Shown: piece by piece, positions 9,287 through 18,678 of the stretch
How positions within the stretch are numbered: the first letter of the stretch is position 1
Layout: each line of letters opens with the position of its first letter
Source of the DNA: Flavobacteriaceae bacterium CRH
GTDB lineage: Bacteria > Bacteroidota > Bacteroidia > Flavobacteriales > Flavobacteriaceae
Direction of reading: 5' to 3'
Assembly (NCBI GenBank): GCA_001507425.1
Contig: LMAJ01000004.1
Span: forward strand, 124,001-188,000
DNA length: 64,000 nt
Made by a program: the position numbers and the translations under genes
Notes under the pieces: model-generated
The model's input: only the letters and a program-made list of their open reading frames with translations
Database searches by the model: none
Told to the model about the DNA's origin: nothing

Positions 9287-12200
9287 ATGAAAAAAATTTT
9301 CTTAATCTTTATGATTGTTTTTACGGCGCAGGTTTCGCTTGCTCAGGTAAAGAATATCAAAGGTGTGATTACAGATTCTGATGGGATGCCGTTACCAGGG
9401 GCATCTGTTGCTGTACAAGGAGGTCAAAAGGGTTCAAGTACCGATTTTGACGGTTTGTACACAATTGAAGCACAAAAAGGACAGACTTTACTTTTTAGCT
9501 ATGTAGGTCTTGAAACACAAAGCATTGTTGTAGGTGATGAAACTACAATCAATGTAAAAATGGGACAAGCTAAATCAAATGCGCTTAGCGAAGTTGTAGT
9601 AACTTCATTAGGTATTAAGAAAACAAGAAAATCTTTAACATATTCAGCTCAGGAATTAAAAGGCGAAGAGTTAACACGTGTAAAAGATGCCAACGTTATT
9701 AATACTATTGCGGGTAAAATTGCCGGTGTTGCCGTAACTAAAAGTTCGGGTGGTACTGGAGGATCTACAAAAGTAGTTATTCGTGGAAATTCTTCAATTT
9801 CTAACAGTCAGCCTTTATATGTTATTGATGGTATCCCGATGTTAAACTCAGGTTCAGGTCAGCCAAATGATTCTTTTGGAAGTTTATCTGGAGGTAACCG
9901 TGATGGAGGTGATGTAATTTCTCTTGTAAATCCTGATGATTATGAAGGAATGACAGTTCTTAAAGGAGCTGCAGCTTCTGTATTATATGGATCTCAGGGT
10001 GCAAATGGTGTAATTTTACTTTCTTCTAAAAAAGCAAAAGCAGGAAAAGCAAATATTTCGGCTTCATCTGTAACCACTTTTGAAGAAGCGGCATACATGC
10101 CTAAATTTCAAACAGATTATATTGCTGCTCCAGGTGCAGATGAATCTTGGGGAGCTGCAGGAAAAACCAAAGATCACGTAAAAGATTTTTTTGAGACAGG
10201 AACTACTCAAATTACTTCAATAGGTTATTCACTTGGTAATGAAAATTCTTCAACTGCTTTTTCTTATGCAAATACTTCGGCTAGCGGAATTGTACCAGGA
10301 AATGGGTTAAAGAAAAACAACTTCGGAGTTAGACAAACAGCTAAATTTTTTGGAGATAAATTAACATTTGCCGCTAATGCAAATTATACATCTCAAACAA
10401 TTATAAATAAACCGGTGAATGGATTTTATTTTAACCCACTAACAGGAGTTTATTTGATGCCAAGAGGAAATGATTTTGATTATTACAAAGATAATTACGA
10501 AGTATTTAATCCTACACGAAATTTAATGGCGCAAAACTGGATGACAAATAGAGATATTATGCAAAATCCATATTGGGCTATCAACAAAAATAAATCTGAA
10601 GATAAAAATGATTTCTTTAATGGAGCAATATCTCTAAACTACAAAGCTAATAAATGGTTGAGTATTGCATCTAGATATAGTTATAATAGAGTAACTAGTA
10701 TTTTTGATAAAAAAATATACGCTACAACACAAGGAACTCTTTCTCATGTAAACGGAAGATATATTAACGAAAATTCTCTTAGTACACAACGTTATGCTGA
10801 TTTAATCGCTACAATTAATACAAAGATTGGTGCTGACTTTACTTTCAATGCTAATATTGGTACAAGTATTACAAACACCTTAACAAATCAAAAAACAATT
10901 TTAGATTCTGGAATTAGTGGAGGATTAGGTATTGCAAACTGGTTTACACTTCATAATTTTAATAACAATACAGGTAATTATCAAACAGTAGATTCTCAAA
11001 GAGAAGTTCAATCAGTTCTTGGTGCTGCTACTTTTGGATATAAAGATATGTTGTTTCTGGAACTTGCAGGAAGAAATGACTGGTCATCGACTGTATCAGA
11101 TCCTTATTTTTATCCATCTGTAGGTGTAACTGCTCTTATAAGCGAAATGACAACATTGCCAGAATGGATTAATTATGGTAAAGTTCGTGGTACTTACGGA
11201 AGAGTAGGTAATGATATTTATCCTTTTGTTACTAATCCTACTTATTATTCTGCTCCGGGTGTTTCAGGAATAAATCCTAAAGTAGGACCAAGACCGGGCG
11301 AAACATTGAAACCAGAATTAAAATCTGAATTTGAATTTGGTACTGAATGGAGAATGTTCAACAACAGATTAGGTTTTGAAATATCTTACTATAATTCTGA
11401 AACTAAAAATCAATACCTACAAGTTGTAGCTGGTGTAAATGACCTTGGATATGATTTTTATGGAATTAATGCAGGAAGTATAGAAAATAAAGGTATTGAA
11501 GTTGTTTTAAACGGTGGAATTATTAGAGGAGATAAATTTTCTTGGGATACTGCTATAAATTTTTCTCAAAATAAAAATAAAGTAAAAGAAATACCAACTG
11601 AATTGGGTGGTAGAGTTAATTTAACTGAAGCAGGTGTAAATAGTTACAGATATGCCTTGATTGAAGGAAAACCTTATGGAGTAATTGAAGGTATCAACTT
11701 TAAAAAAGATGCCCAAGGTAGAATTTTATTAAATGATGACGGAACTTTTCAAAAAACAGATTTCGAAGAAGTTGGAAACTCAAATCCGGATTTTATGTTA
11801 GGTTGGTCAAATTCATTTAAAGTTGGATCATTCTTCGCAAACATTTTAATTGATGGTCGTTTTGGAGGAGATGTAATGAGTTTAACTGAAGCACAAAATG
11901 ATGCTTTTGGAGTTTCAAAAGCTACGGGAGATGCAAGAAATGCGGGAGGAGTAGCAATAAATGGAGTTAGAGCAAGTGATGGTGTAGCAGTAACAAATGT
12001 TTCTGCACAATCATATTACACGCAAGTTGGAGGAAGAGCAGGTATTACAGGAGAGTATGTTTACGATGCAACAAATGTAAGTCTTAGAGAAGTTTCTATT
12101 GGATATAATTTCAATCCAAAAGCTTTACCTTTTATTCAATCTGCTAGTATCTCTTTAATTGCTAGAAACTTATTCTTTATCTATAAAGATGCGCCTTTTG

Positions 12201-12304
12201 ATCCAAACATTGCCTTAAGTACAGGTCAGGGTTTACAAGGAGTAGATATTTATGGTTTACCATCTACTAGAAGTATCGGTCTTAATTTAAACGTAACTTT
12301 CTAA
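9287..12304 (+). CDS. SusC/RagA-family TonB-dependent outer membrane transporter (second pair)
   Basis: This 1005-residue paralogue of the first SusC has the signal peptide [20 protein letters not shown], a carboxypeptidase-regulatory-like domain to about 105, the signature [20 protein letters not shown], a plug and a C-terminal beta-barrel. It is about 57 residues shorter than the first copy, mainly in the barrel. The two share the N-terminal region but differ strongly in the barrel, so they probably prefer oligosaccharides of different length or form. It precedes its susD-like partner by 10 bp. Confidence 0.92.
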   Translation: MKKIFLIFMIVFTAQVSLAQVKNIKGVITDSDGMPLPGASVAVQGGQKGSSTDFDGLYTIEAQKGQTLLFSYVGLETQSIVVGDETTINVKMGQAKSNALSEVVVTSLGIKKTRKSLTYSAQELKGEELTRVKDANVINTIAGKIAGVAVTKSSGGTGGSTKVVIRGNSSISNSQPLYVIDGIPMLNSGSGQPNDSFGSLSGGNRDGGDVISLVNPDDYEGMTVLKGAAASVLYGSQGANGVILLSSKKAKAGKANISASSVTTFEEAAYMPKFQTDYIAAPGADESWGAAGKTKDHVKDFFETGTTQITSIGYSLGNENSSTAFSYANTSASGIVPGNGLKKNNFGVRQTAKFFGDKLTFAANANYTSQTIINKPVNGFYFNPLTGVYLMPRGNDFDYYKDNYEVFNPTRNLMAQNWMTNRDIMQNPYWAINKNKSEDKNDFFNGAISLNYKANKWLSIASRYSYNRVTSIFDKKIYATTQGTLSHVNGRYINENSLSTQRYADLIATINTKIGADFTFNANIGTSITNTLTNQKTILDSGISGGLGIANWFTLHNFNNNTGNYQTVDSQREVQSVLGAATFGYKDMLFLELAGRNDWSSTVSDPYFYPSVGVTALISEMTTLPEWINYGKVRGTYGRVGNDIYPFVTNPTYYSAPGVSGINPKVGPRPGETLKPELKSEFEFGTEWRMFNNRLGFEISYYNSETKNQYLQVVAGVNDLGYDFYGINAGSIENKGIEVVLNGGIIRGDKFSWDTAINFSQNKNKVKEIPTELGGRVNLTEAGVNSYRYALIEGKPYGVIEGINFKKDAQGRILLNDDGTFQKTDFEEVGNSNPDFMLGWSNSFKVGSFFANILIDGRFGGDVMSLTEAQNDAFGVSKATGDARNAGGVAINGVRASDGVAVTNVSAQSYYTQVGGRAGITGEYVYDATNVSLREVSIGYNFNPKALPFIQSASISLIARNLFFIYKDAPFDPNIALSTGQGLQGVDIYGLPSTRSIGLNLNVTF

Positions 12305-12314
12305 AATTAAAAAC

Positions 12315-13904
12315 ATGAAACTAAATAATATAACAAAAGCAGCTGTCTGTATTTCATTGTTGACAACATTTGGTTGCACAGACAATTTTGAGGAAATTAA
12401 CACTAATAAGGAAGGGATTACACCAGAATTGTTAGAGCAGGATTTTAATCATATCAAACAAGGTTTTTCTCCAATATTTAATAATATTCAGGTAATCACT
12501 GCTAATTTCGAGTGGGTATATCAATTACAACAAAACTTAAACGCTGATATTTGGTCAGGATATATGGCTACGCCAACAGGTTTTGCAGGAGGGATAAATA
12601 ATACAACATATTCATTAGTTGATGGTTGGAACGGATTTATTTGGGATTATGCCTATAAAAATGTCATGTATAATGCAGTAGATATTGAAAGAAAATCTAA
12701 AGGAAAATTTGATCAGTTTTATGCTTTGTCATTGATTTTGAAAGTGGAAGGCATGCACAGGTTAACAGATGTTTTTGGTCCAATTATCTATTCAAAATAC
12801 GGAAATACGATTCCAACAGAATATGATAGTCAGGAAGAAGTGTACAACCAATTTTTTAATGAATTAGATATTGCCGTTGCAGATTTGACACAAAGAGTTG
12901 ATGATGGAGATACTGGAGAAAGTACTTTTAAAACAACTGATTTATCAGGATATAAAGGAAAATACAAGCAATGGGTAAAATTTGCTAACACGTTACGTTT
13001 AAGATTAGCCATGCGTATTGTAAAAGTAAATCCTGCATTAGCAAAAATTCAGGCTGAGAAAGCAGTATCGCATAAGTTTGGAGTTATGGAATCAAATGGA
13101 GATTTATTTAAAATTGTATCTCCAGTATACACAAACCCGCTTGCAACAATTAGTGGTTCATGGCTGGATATTCGTATGTCTGCAGATATGGAGTCTATTA
13201 TGGGCGGATATCAAGATCCTAGACTTGAAAGTTATTTTGATTTATCATCAGAATTTGCTGGTCAATACAAAGGAGTTCGTACAGGAATTGAAATTGGAGC
13301 AAAAGCAGATCACCAGGATTTTTCTGGTTTAGGAGCAGTTGCAAAATCAAACGAGATTGTTTTAATGACTACTGCTGAAGCCTATTTTTTAAGAGCCGAA
13401 GGTGCATTAAGAGGATGGGATATGGGCGGTGACGCTAAATCATTATATGAACAAGGTATTGCGGCATCATTTGGACAAAGAGATGCAGCAGGTGTAGCAG
13501 CATATATGGCTGATAATACAAAATTACCTAAAGCTTATGTTGATCCTGAGTTTCCTGTAAATGACTCTCCTGCAGTAAATAATGTTACGGTTGCTTGGGA
13601 TGCAGCTGCAACTAACGAAGTAAAATTGCAAAAAATTATTACTCAAAAATGGATCGCTGGTTTTCCTGAAGGGCAAGAAGCATGGTCTGATTACAGAAGA
13701 ACAGGTTACCCTAAATTGTTTCCGGTACTTAAAAATTACAGTGGAGGAACAATTAGTTCTGAACTAGGAGTACGTAGAATTAATTTTGTTCAATCTGAAA
13801 AATCAAGTAATCAAGCTGGTGTAGATTCAGGAATTGCAAAATTAGGTGGTCTGGACAATGGAGGAACACGACTTTGGTGGGATACTACAGCTCCAAATTT
13901 CTAA
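12315..13904 (+). CDS. SusD-like outer membrane lipoprotein (second pair)
   Basis: This 529-residue SusD-like 2 family lipoprotein has a lipobox ending in C21 (LLTTFGC). The acidic tail after the cysteine (TDNFEEIN) marks export to the cell surface. Family patterns include WVKFANTLRLRLAMRIV near 220 and a C-terminal EAWSDYRRTGYPKL. It is coupled to the preceding SusC gene. A hairpin in the next intergenic region separates it from the nagB fusion, which may still be reached by read-through. Confidence 0.92.
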   Translation: MKLNNITKAAVCISLLTTFGCTDNFEEINTNKEGITPELLEQDFNHIKQGFSPIFNNIQVITANFEWVYQLQQNLNADIWSGYMATPTGFAGGINNTTYSLVDGWNGFIWDYAYKNVMYNAVDIERKSKGKFDQFYALSLILKVEGMHRLTDVFGPIIYSKYGNTIPTEYDSQEEVYNQFFNELDIAVADLTQRVDDGDTGESTFKTTDLSGYKGKYKQWVKFANTLRLRLAMRIVKVNPALAKIQAEKAVSHKFGVMESNGDLFKIVSPVYTNPLATISGSWLDIRMSADMESIMGGYQDPRLESYFDLSSEFAGQYKGVRTGIEIGAKADHQDFSGLGAVAKSNEIVLMTTAEAYFLRAEGALRGWDMGGDAKSLYEQGIAASFGQRDAAGVAAYMADNTKLPKAYVDPEFPVNDSPAVNNVTVAWDAAATNEVKLQKIITQKWIAGFPEGQEAWSDYRRTGYPKLFPVLKNYSGGTISSELGVRRINFVQSEKSSNQAGVDSGIAKLGGLDNGGTRLWWDTTAPNF

Positions 13905-13944
13905 AAAATAATATCAAAGATTAAAGAATATAAGTTTGGTTAGT

Positions 13945-13980
13945 AAATGGTATAAGTAATGAAAGTTGCTTATACCATTT
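13945..13980 (+). terminator. hairpin between the second susD and the nagB fusion gene
   Basis: AAATGGTATAAG (13945-13956) and CTTATACCATTT (13969-13980) form a perfect 12-bp stem with a 12-nt loop. The T-run after it is short, so it may attenuate transcription more than stop it. Confidence 0.6.
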
Positions 13981-14019
13981 TAAAAAAATCATCTAGACAA
14001 CTCCAATAAAAAGAAAAAA

Positions 14020-15957
14020 ATGAAAAGTGCTTTAGAAATAAAACCTGATATCAGCTACAAAAGTGCGGGAAAATTTGAAGAAACCAGATTTGAGAAAATC
14101 CATAATGAAATTTTCAAAAGTTCTGCTGAAGCTTCGATAATTGTTGCGCAGGAAATTGCACAACTCATTAGAACCAGACAAGAGAAAGGTAAATCTTGCG
14201 TTTTGGGTTTAGCTACAGGATCTTCGCCTATAAAAGTTTATGAGGAACTGGTTAGGATGCACAGAGAAGAAGGCTTGAGTTTTAGCAATGTAATCACTTT
14301 TAATCTGGATGAATATTATCCGATGACCAAAGAGAACAATCAGAGCTACCATTATTTCATGCATCAGCATCTTTTTAATCATATTGATATTAGGCCTGAA
14401 AATGTTAATATTCCGGATGGTACTGTTTCTATTGATGAATTAAATCAATATTGCATTGACTATGAAATGAATATTAAAAATGCCGGAGGCCTTGACTTTC
14501 AATTATTAGGAATCGGGCGCACGGGTCACGTAGGTTTCAACGAACCGGGATCGCACATTAACTCCGGAACCAGAATTATTACACTGGATCACATTACAAG
14601 AGTAGATGCTTCATCTGACTTTAATGGTATAGATAATGTTCCGAAAAGAGCCATTACCATGGGGGTTTCTACCATTATGAGATCTAAAAGAATCGTATTA
14701 ATGGCTTGGGGACAAAACAAAGCCGATATCATCAAAAGAACAAGTCAGGGTGATATTAGTTCAGAAGTTCCTGCTACATTTTTACAAAACCATCCCAATG
14801 CAACTTTCGTATTGGATCAGTCTGCAGCATCTGAACTGACCCGTTTTAAAACACCGTGGTTAGTAGGAGAATGTTTCTGGACACAAGAATTAAAAAGCAA
14901 AGCGATTGTTTGGTTATGCCAAAAAACAAAACAATCGATATTAAAATTAACAGACCGTGATTACAACAACAACGGAATGTCTGATCTATTGGCACAAGAA
15001 GGTTCTGCTTATGATTTGAATATTAATATGTTCAACGTATTGCAGCATACCATCACAGGCTGGCCGGGTGGAAAACCAAATACAGACGATTCACATCGTC
15101 CGGAAAGAGCCAATCCTGCAAAAAAACGAGTGATTCTTTTTAGTCCACATCCGGATGATGATGTGATTTCTATGGGAGGAACTTTTTCAAAATTGATAAA
15201 ACAAGGTCATGATGTACATGTTGTATATCAAACCTCCGGAAATATAGCAGTTACAGACGACGAAGCATTAAAATTTGCTGAGGTTGCTAAAGATTTTGTT
15301 GGCGATGCTGCCACAGGAATTAATTTTAAAGCTGTAATTGAATTTTTGAATAACAAATCAGAAAATCAAATAGATTCTTTAGAAGTTCGAAAATTAAAAG
15401 GACTCATCAGAAGAAGAGAATCCTATGCAGCAACAAGATACATTGGATTAAAAGATGATAAAACACATTTTCTGGATCTTCCTTTTTATGAAACAGGACA
15501 AGTTAAGAAAAACCCGTTAGGGCCTGAAGATATTGCTATCGTAAAAGATATTATCTCCTTAATAAAACCGCATCAGGTATTTGCTGCCGGAGATCTTGCT
15601 GACCCGCACGGAACGCATGAAGTTTGCCTGAATGCAATTTTTGCAGCCATGAAAGAATTGAAATCACAATCTTACATGGATGATTGCTGGTTATGGCTTT
15701 ACAGAGGTGCATGGCAGGAATGGGATATTAATGAAATCGACATGGCCGTTCCGCTTTCTCCATCAGAAGTATTATTGAAACGTCACGCGATTTTATACCA
15801 TCAATCTCAAAAAGACAGAGTTATGTTTCAAGGAAACGACTCCAGAGAATTTTGGGTTAGGGCAGAAGACCGTAATAAAAATACAGCCATCTTATATGAT
15901 GAATTAGGTTTGGCTGAATATGAAGCTATCGAGGCGTTTAAGCGTTTTGACTATTAG
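14020..15957 (+). CDS. nagB: glucosamine-6-phosphate deaminase fused to a PIG-L/LmbE deacetylase-like domain
   Basis: This 645-residue cytoplasmic fusion has residues ~1-300 as NagB, which converts glucosamine 6-phosphate to fructose 6-phosphate and ammonia. Visible are the phosphate loop GLATGSSP (63-70), catalytic NLDEYY (95-100) and GIGRTGHVGFNEPG (164-177) with H170 and E175. After a linker, residues ~368-645 form a PIG-L domain with the zinc motif HPDDD (377-381) and a third metal-binding segment, DPHGTHEVC, near 527. PIG-L enzymes deacetylate GlcNAc-containing substrates, so the second half could do the NagA step that is missing from this locus. This long form is common in Bacteroidota; the deacetylase role is inference. 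Confidence 0.9.
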   Translation: MKSALEIKPDISYKSAGKFEETRFEKIHNEIFKSSAEASIIVAQEIAQLIRTRQEKGKSCVLGLATGSSPIKVYEELVRMHREEGLSFSNVITFNLDEYYPMTKENNQSYHYFMHQHLFNHIDIRPENVNIPDGTVSIDELNQYCIDYEMNIKNAGGLDFQLLGIGRTGHVGFNEPGSHINSGTRIITLDHITRVDASSDFNGIDNVPKRAITMGVSTIMRSKRIVLMAWGQNKADIIKRTSQGDISSEVPATFLQNHPNATFVLDQSAASELTRFKTPWLVGECFWTQELKSKAIVWLCQKTKQSILKLTDRDYNNNGMSDLLAQEGSAYDLNINMFNVLQHTITGWPGGKPNTDDSHRPERANPAKKRVILFSPHPDDDVISMGGTFSKLIKQGHDVHVVYQTSGNIAVTDDEALKFAEVAKDFVGDAATGINFKAVIEFLNNKSENQIDSLEVRKLKGLIRRRESYAATRYIGLKDDKTHFLDLPFYETGQVKKNPLGPEDIAIVKDIISLIKPHQVFAAGDLADPHGTHEVCLNAIFAAMKELKSQSYMDDCWLWLYRGAWQEWDINEIDMAVPLSPSEVLLKRHAILYHQSQKDRVMFQGNDSREFWVRAEDRNKNTAILYDELGLAEYEAIEAFKRFDY

Positions 15958-15972
15958 CGTTGTTTTAAAACC

Positions 15973-16055
15973 GATTCGGGTGAGAGCGAATCAAAACTAC
16001 AAAATTCAGAATGATGGTATTGTGATGAAGTGAGGTTCAAAAGAAATCATTCTGA
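15973..16055 (+). repeat. two successive hairpins between nagB and the hexosaminidase gene
   Basis: A short hairpin (GATTCG/CGAATC, 15973-15992) is followed by a 10-bp stem, TCAGAATGAT (16006-16015) with ATCATTCTGA (16046-16055), then a T-rich stretch. They may lower read-through into the hexosaminidase gene. Confidence 0.45.
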
Positions 16056-16112
16056 GTTTGTTTTATTCATTATTAATGTTGTCTCAGGATAACATCTTTC
16101 AAAAAAAATCAA

Positions 16113-18179
16113 ATGAAATATTTATTAGTCCTACTATTAGCAGGTTTAACTTCTAGTGCTCAAATTCAAAAAGAGCAACTAAATCTTATGCCCTGGCCTC
16201 AAAGTGTTGTATTAAACGACGGGAATTTTGCTTTAACCAAGAATTTTAAAGTAAACATTACCGGAAATCCAAATCAAAGAATTTTTGGTGGGGTGACTCG
16301 TTTTTTACGTCGTTTAGATGGTAGAACCGGTATTTTTTTCGAACAAAGTTACATTCAGAAATTAAATGAATTTCCAACAGCAGAACTTCAAATAAACTGC
16401 ACTAAAAACGGAAAAATTGGTTTATACGAAGATGAAAGTTATCATTTAGACATCAAACAAAATCAAATTATAATAAATGCAACCAGCGATTTAGGCGCTT
16501 TACATGGTCTTGAAACGTTATTGCAAATGTTGCAGAATAATAGTACATCATTTTATTTTCCGAACGCACAAATTTCAGATTTTCCAAGATTTACATGGAG
16601 AGGTTTAATGATCGATGCGGCAAGGCATTTTCAGCCTGTAGATGTCATTAAAAGAAATATTGACGCATTGGCCGCTATGAAAATGAATGTTTTTCACTGG
16701 CATTTAGTAGACGATCAGGGTTGGAGAATCGAAATGAAAAAACACACCAAGCTAATTGAATTAGCTTCAGATGGTGAATATTACACACAAGAGGAAATTA
16801 AAAATATCGTAAAATATGCAGACGAGCGCGGTATTTTGATCGTTCCGGAAATAGATGTTCCCGGTCACGGATCTGCAATACTTACGGCGTATCCGGAAAT
16901 TGGAAGCAAAGTGATGACAATAAACGGAGGAACTCAGGAAAAAAACATTCAGGGAACCGCAATTGCGACCTATGGAATTGAAAGAAATGCGGGTATTTTT
17001 TCGCCAACATTAGATCCTTCAAATCCTAAAACTTACCAATTACTTAGTGAAATATTCGATGAAGTGTGCCCACTATTTCCCGGGTCTTATTTTCATATCG
17101 GGGGAGATGAAAACGAAGGGAAAGACTGGGACGCAAATCCTAAAATACAAGAATTTAAAAAGAAAAATAAGTTAGCTACCAACCACGAATTGCAAACGTA
17201 TTTTACGATGCAATTGGTTCCGATGCTGAAAAAACACGGCAAACAATTGATGGGATGGGAAGAAATTTTGACAAAAAACATGTCAAAAGAAGCCATTATT
17301 CATTCGTGGAGAGGTCCAAATGAAGGCGTTGTAGCAGGACAATCATTAGTTGATGCCGTAAAAAAAGGCTATAAAACAGTATTGTCAAATGGTTTTTATA
17401 TTGATCTAATGTACCCGGTTGAAAGTCATTATTTAAATGACCCAATGCCAAAAGGTGCTGATTTAACAGCAGAAGAAAAAGCAAGAATTTTAGGCGGCGA
17501 AGCTACCATGTGGACAGAACTTGCAACACCAACGACAATAGATTCAAGACTTTGGCCAAGAACAGCTGCAATCGCAGAAAGACTTTGGTCAGCCGAAGAT
17601 GTTAAAGATGTCGCAAATATGCGAAAACGCCTTGAAACGGTTTCTTTTAGATTAGAAGAACTGGGATTAACCCACATTCGTAACAGAGCTGTTATTCTAA
17701 GAAACATTGTCAATAACCAAAATATAAAATCACTTAACGAATTTTCTAATGTTTGTGAGCCATTAAAAGGATATACACGAAATAAAGGAGGAACAGAATA
17801 TCAAATGTATTCTCCGTTGACGCTTTTTGCAGATGCCTGCACGCCCGATGCTAAAGATGCTCTAGCTTTTGATGATGCTGTAACAAAATATTTAGCCAAT
17901 AAAACACCAGAGAATAAAACAAAAGTAGCAGGATTTTTCAACAAATGGATTGCAGTAAATAAAGGCTTAAATGAGTTGAGTGCAAACGCTCCATTGGTTC
18001 AGGCAATTTTACCTTTATCTAAAAAGTTAACCGATGCATCGCAGGAATTGTTACTTGTTTTAGATAATAAACCGACTTTAAAAGCAGAAGATTTGAAGAA
18101 ATTAATTGAGCAATGTAATACAAAAGATCATGCTGATGTTGAGTTAGCAGTTTACAATAGCTTAAAGAAATTAATATAA
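16113..18179 (+). CDS. GH20 beta-N-acetylhexosaminidase
   Basis: This 688-residue exported enzyme removes terminal GlcNAc from chito-oligosaccharides. It has a signal peptide (MKYLLVLLLAGLTSSAQ), a GH20 N-terminal domain to about 155, and the catalytic TIM barrel from about 160. Substrate motifs are NVFHWHLVDDQGWRIE (192-207) and PEIDVPGHG (245-253). The catalytic Asp-Glu pair is D332-E333 in HIGGDEN. No sorting domain is present, so the enzyme probably stays in the periplasm and works on imported oligosaccharides. It sits between nagB and the chitinase gene and is followed by a hairpin terminator. Confidence 0.94.
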   Translation: MKYLLVLLLAGLTSSAQIQKEQLNLMPWPQSVVLNDGNFALTKNFKVNITGNPNQRIFGGVTRFLRRLDGRTGIFFEQSYIQKLNEFPTAELQINCTKNGKIGLYEDESYHLDIKQNQIIINATSDLGALHGLETLLQMLQNNSTSFYFPNAQISDFPRFTWRGLMIDAARHFQPVDVIKRNIDALAAMKMNVFHWHLVDDQGWRIEMKKHTKLIELASDGEYYTQEEIKNIVKYADERGILIVPEIDVPGHGSAILTAYPEIGSKVMTINGGTQEKNIQGTAIATYGIERNAGIFSPTLDPSNPKTYQLLSEIFDEVCPLFPGSYFHIGGDENEGKDWDANPKIQEFKKKNKLATNHELQTYFTMQLVPMLKKHGKQLMGWEEILTKNMSKEAIIHSWRGPNEGVVAGQSLVDAVKKGYKTVLSNGFYIDLMYPVESHYLNDPMPKGADLTAEEKARILGGEATMWTELATPTTIDSRLWPRTAAIAERLWSAEDVKDVANMRKRLETVSFRLEELGLTHIRNRAVILRNIVNNQNIKSLNEFSNVCEPLKGYTRNKGGTEYQMYSPLTLFADACTPDAKDALAFDDAVTKYLANKTPENKTKVAGFFNKWIAVNKGLNELSANAPLVQAILPLSKKLTDASQELLLVLDNKPTLKAEDLKKLIEQCNTKDHADVELAVYNSLKKLI

Positions 18180-18234
18180 TATTTGATTTGAATTAGTATA
18201 GAAGTTTAAGTTACCACATTGTTTTTAAAGGTTT

Positions 18235-18268
18235 AATTATCTCTGCCAGAAATCTGGTAGGGGTAATT
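18235..18268 (+). terminator. hairpin terminator after the hexosaminidase gene
   Basis: A 16-bp stem (18235-18250 with 18253-18268) forms with three G-U wobbles that exist only in the plus-strand RNA. T residues follow. It separates the chitinase gene from the genes before it. Confidence 0.6.
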
Positions 18269-18678
18269 TTAAAACTTCAAAAAAACTTTTTCAATCTTTT
18301 AAAATAACCAAGAACCATAACCAAAAAGCATATAAAAAAATAACCATCAAGGAGTATTAACCTTTAAAACCAAATAGCAGCATAACAAACATGACAATTA
18401 AAGTATTTAGATTGATGAGTTCTCCAAATTTATCATTTTATGTTCCACAACTAATTTTTAAAAGTATATAAATAGAAATGTACTACTTACTAATGATTAT
18501 GGTAGAATCAGTAATAGTAATATTTATTTATAGAAGTAATATGAATTAATTTCCAATGCGTTGCGATGTTTTTTATTCGCAAATTATTGAACCCTGATTG
18601 CTGTATTTTATGTGTCTTTTGACATGTAATCTATTGTAATTGGACTATTTATTTTCTATTAACCAATATTAATTAATT
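18269..18678 (+). promoter_or_regulatory. long AT-rich upstream region of the chitinase gene, no gene seen
   Basis: About 410 bp without a supportable gene. The only ATG-led frame noted is 26 codons (18391-18471) and looks random. The palindrome and paired repeats of the susC promoters are not found. The chitinase promoter must lie here, but I could not pick a convincing TAnnTTTG element. Confidence 0.4.

Noticed and set aside
18391-18471. 26-codon frame before chiA
   Set aside because: Too short, no signal or conserved pattern; likely random.
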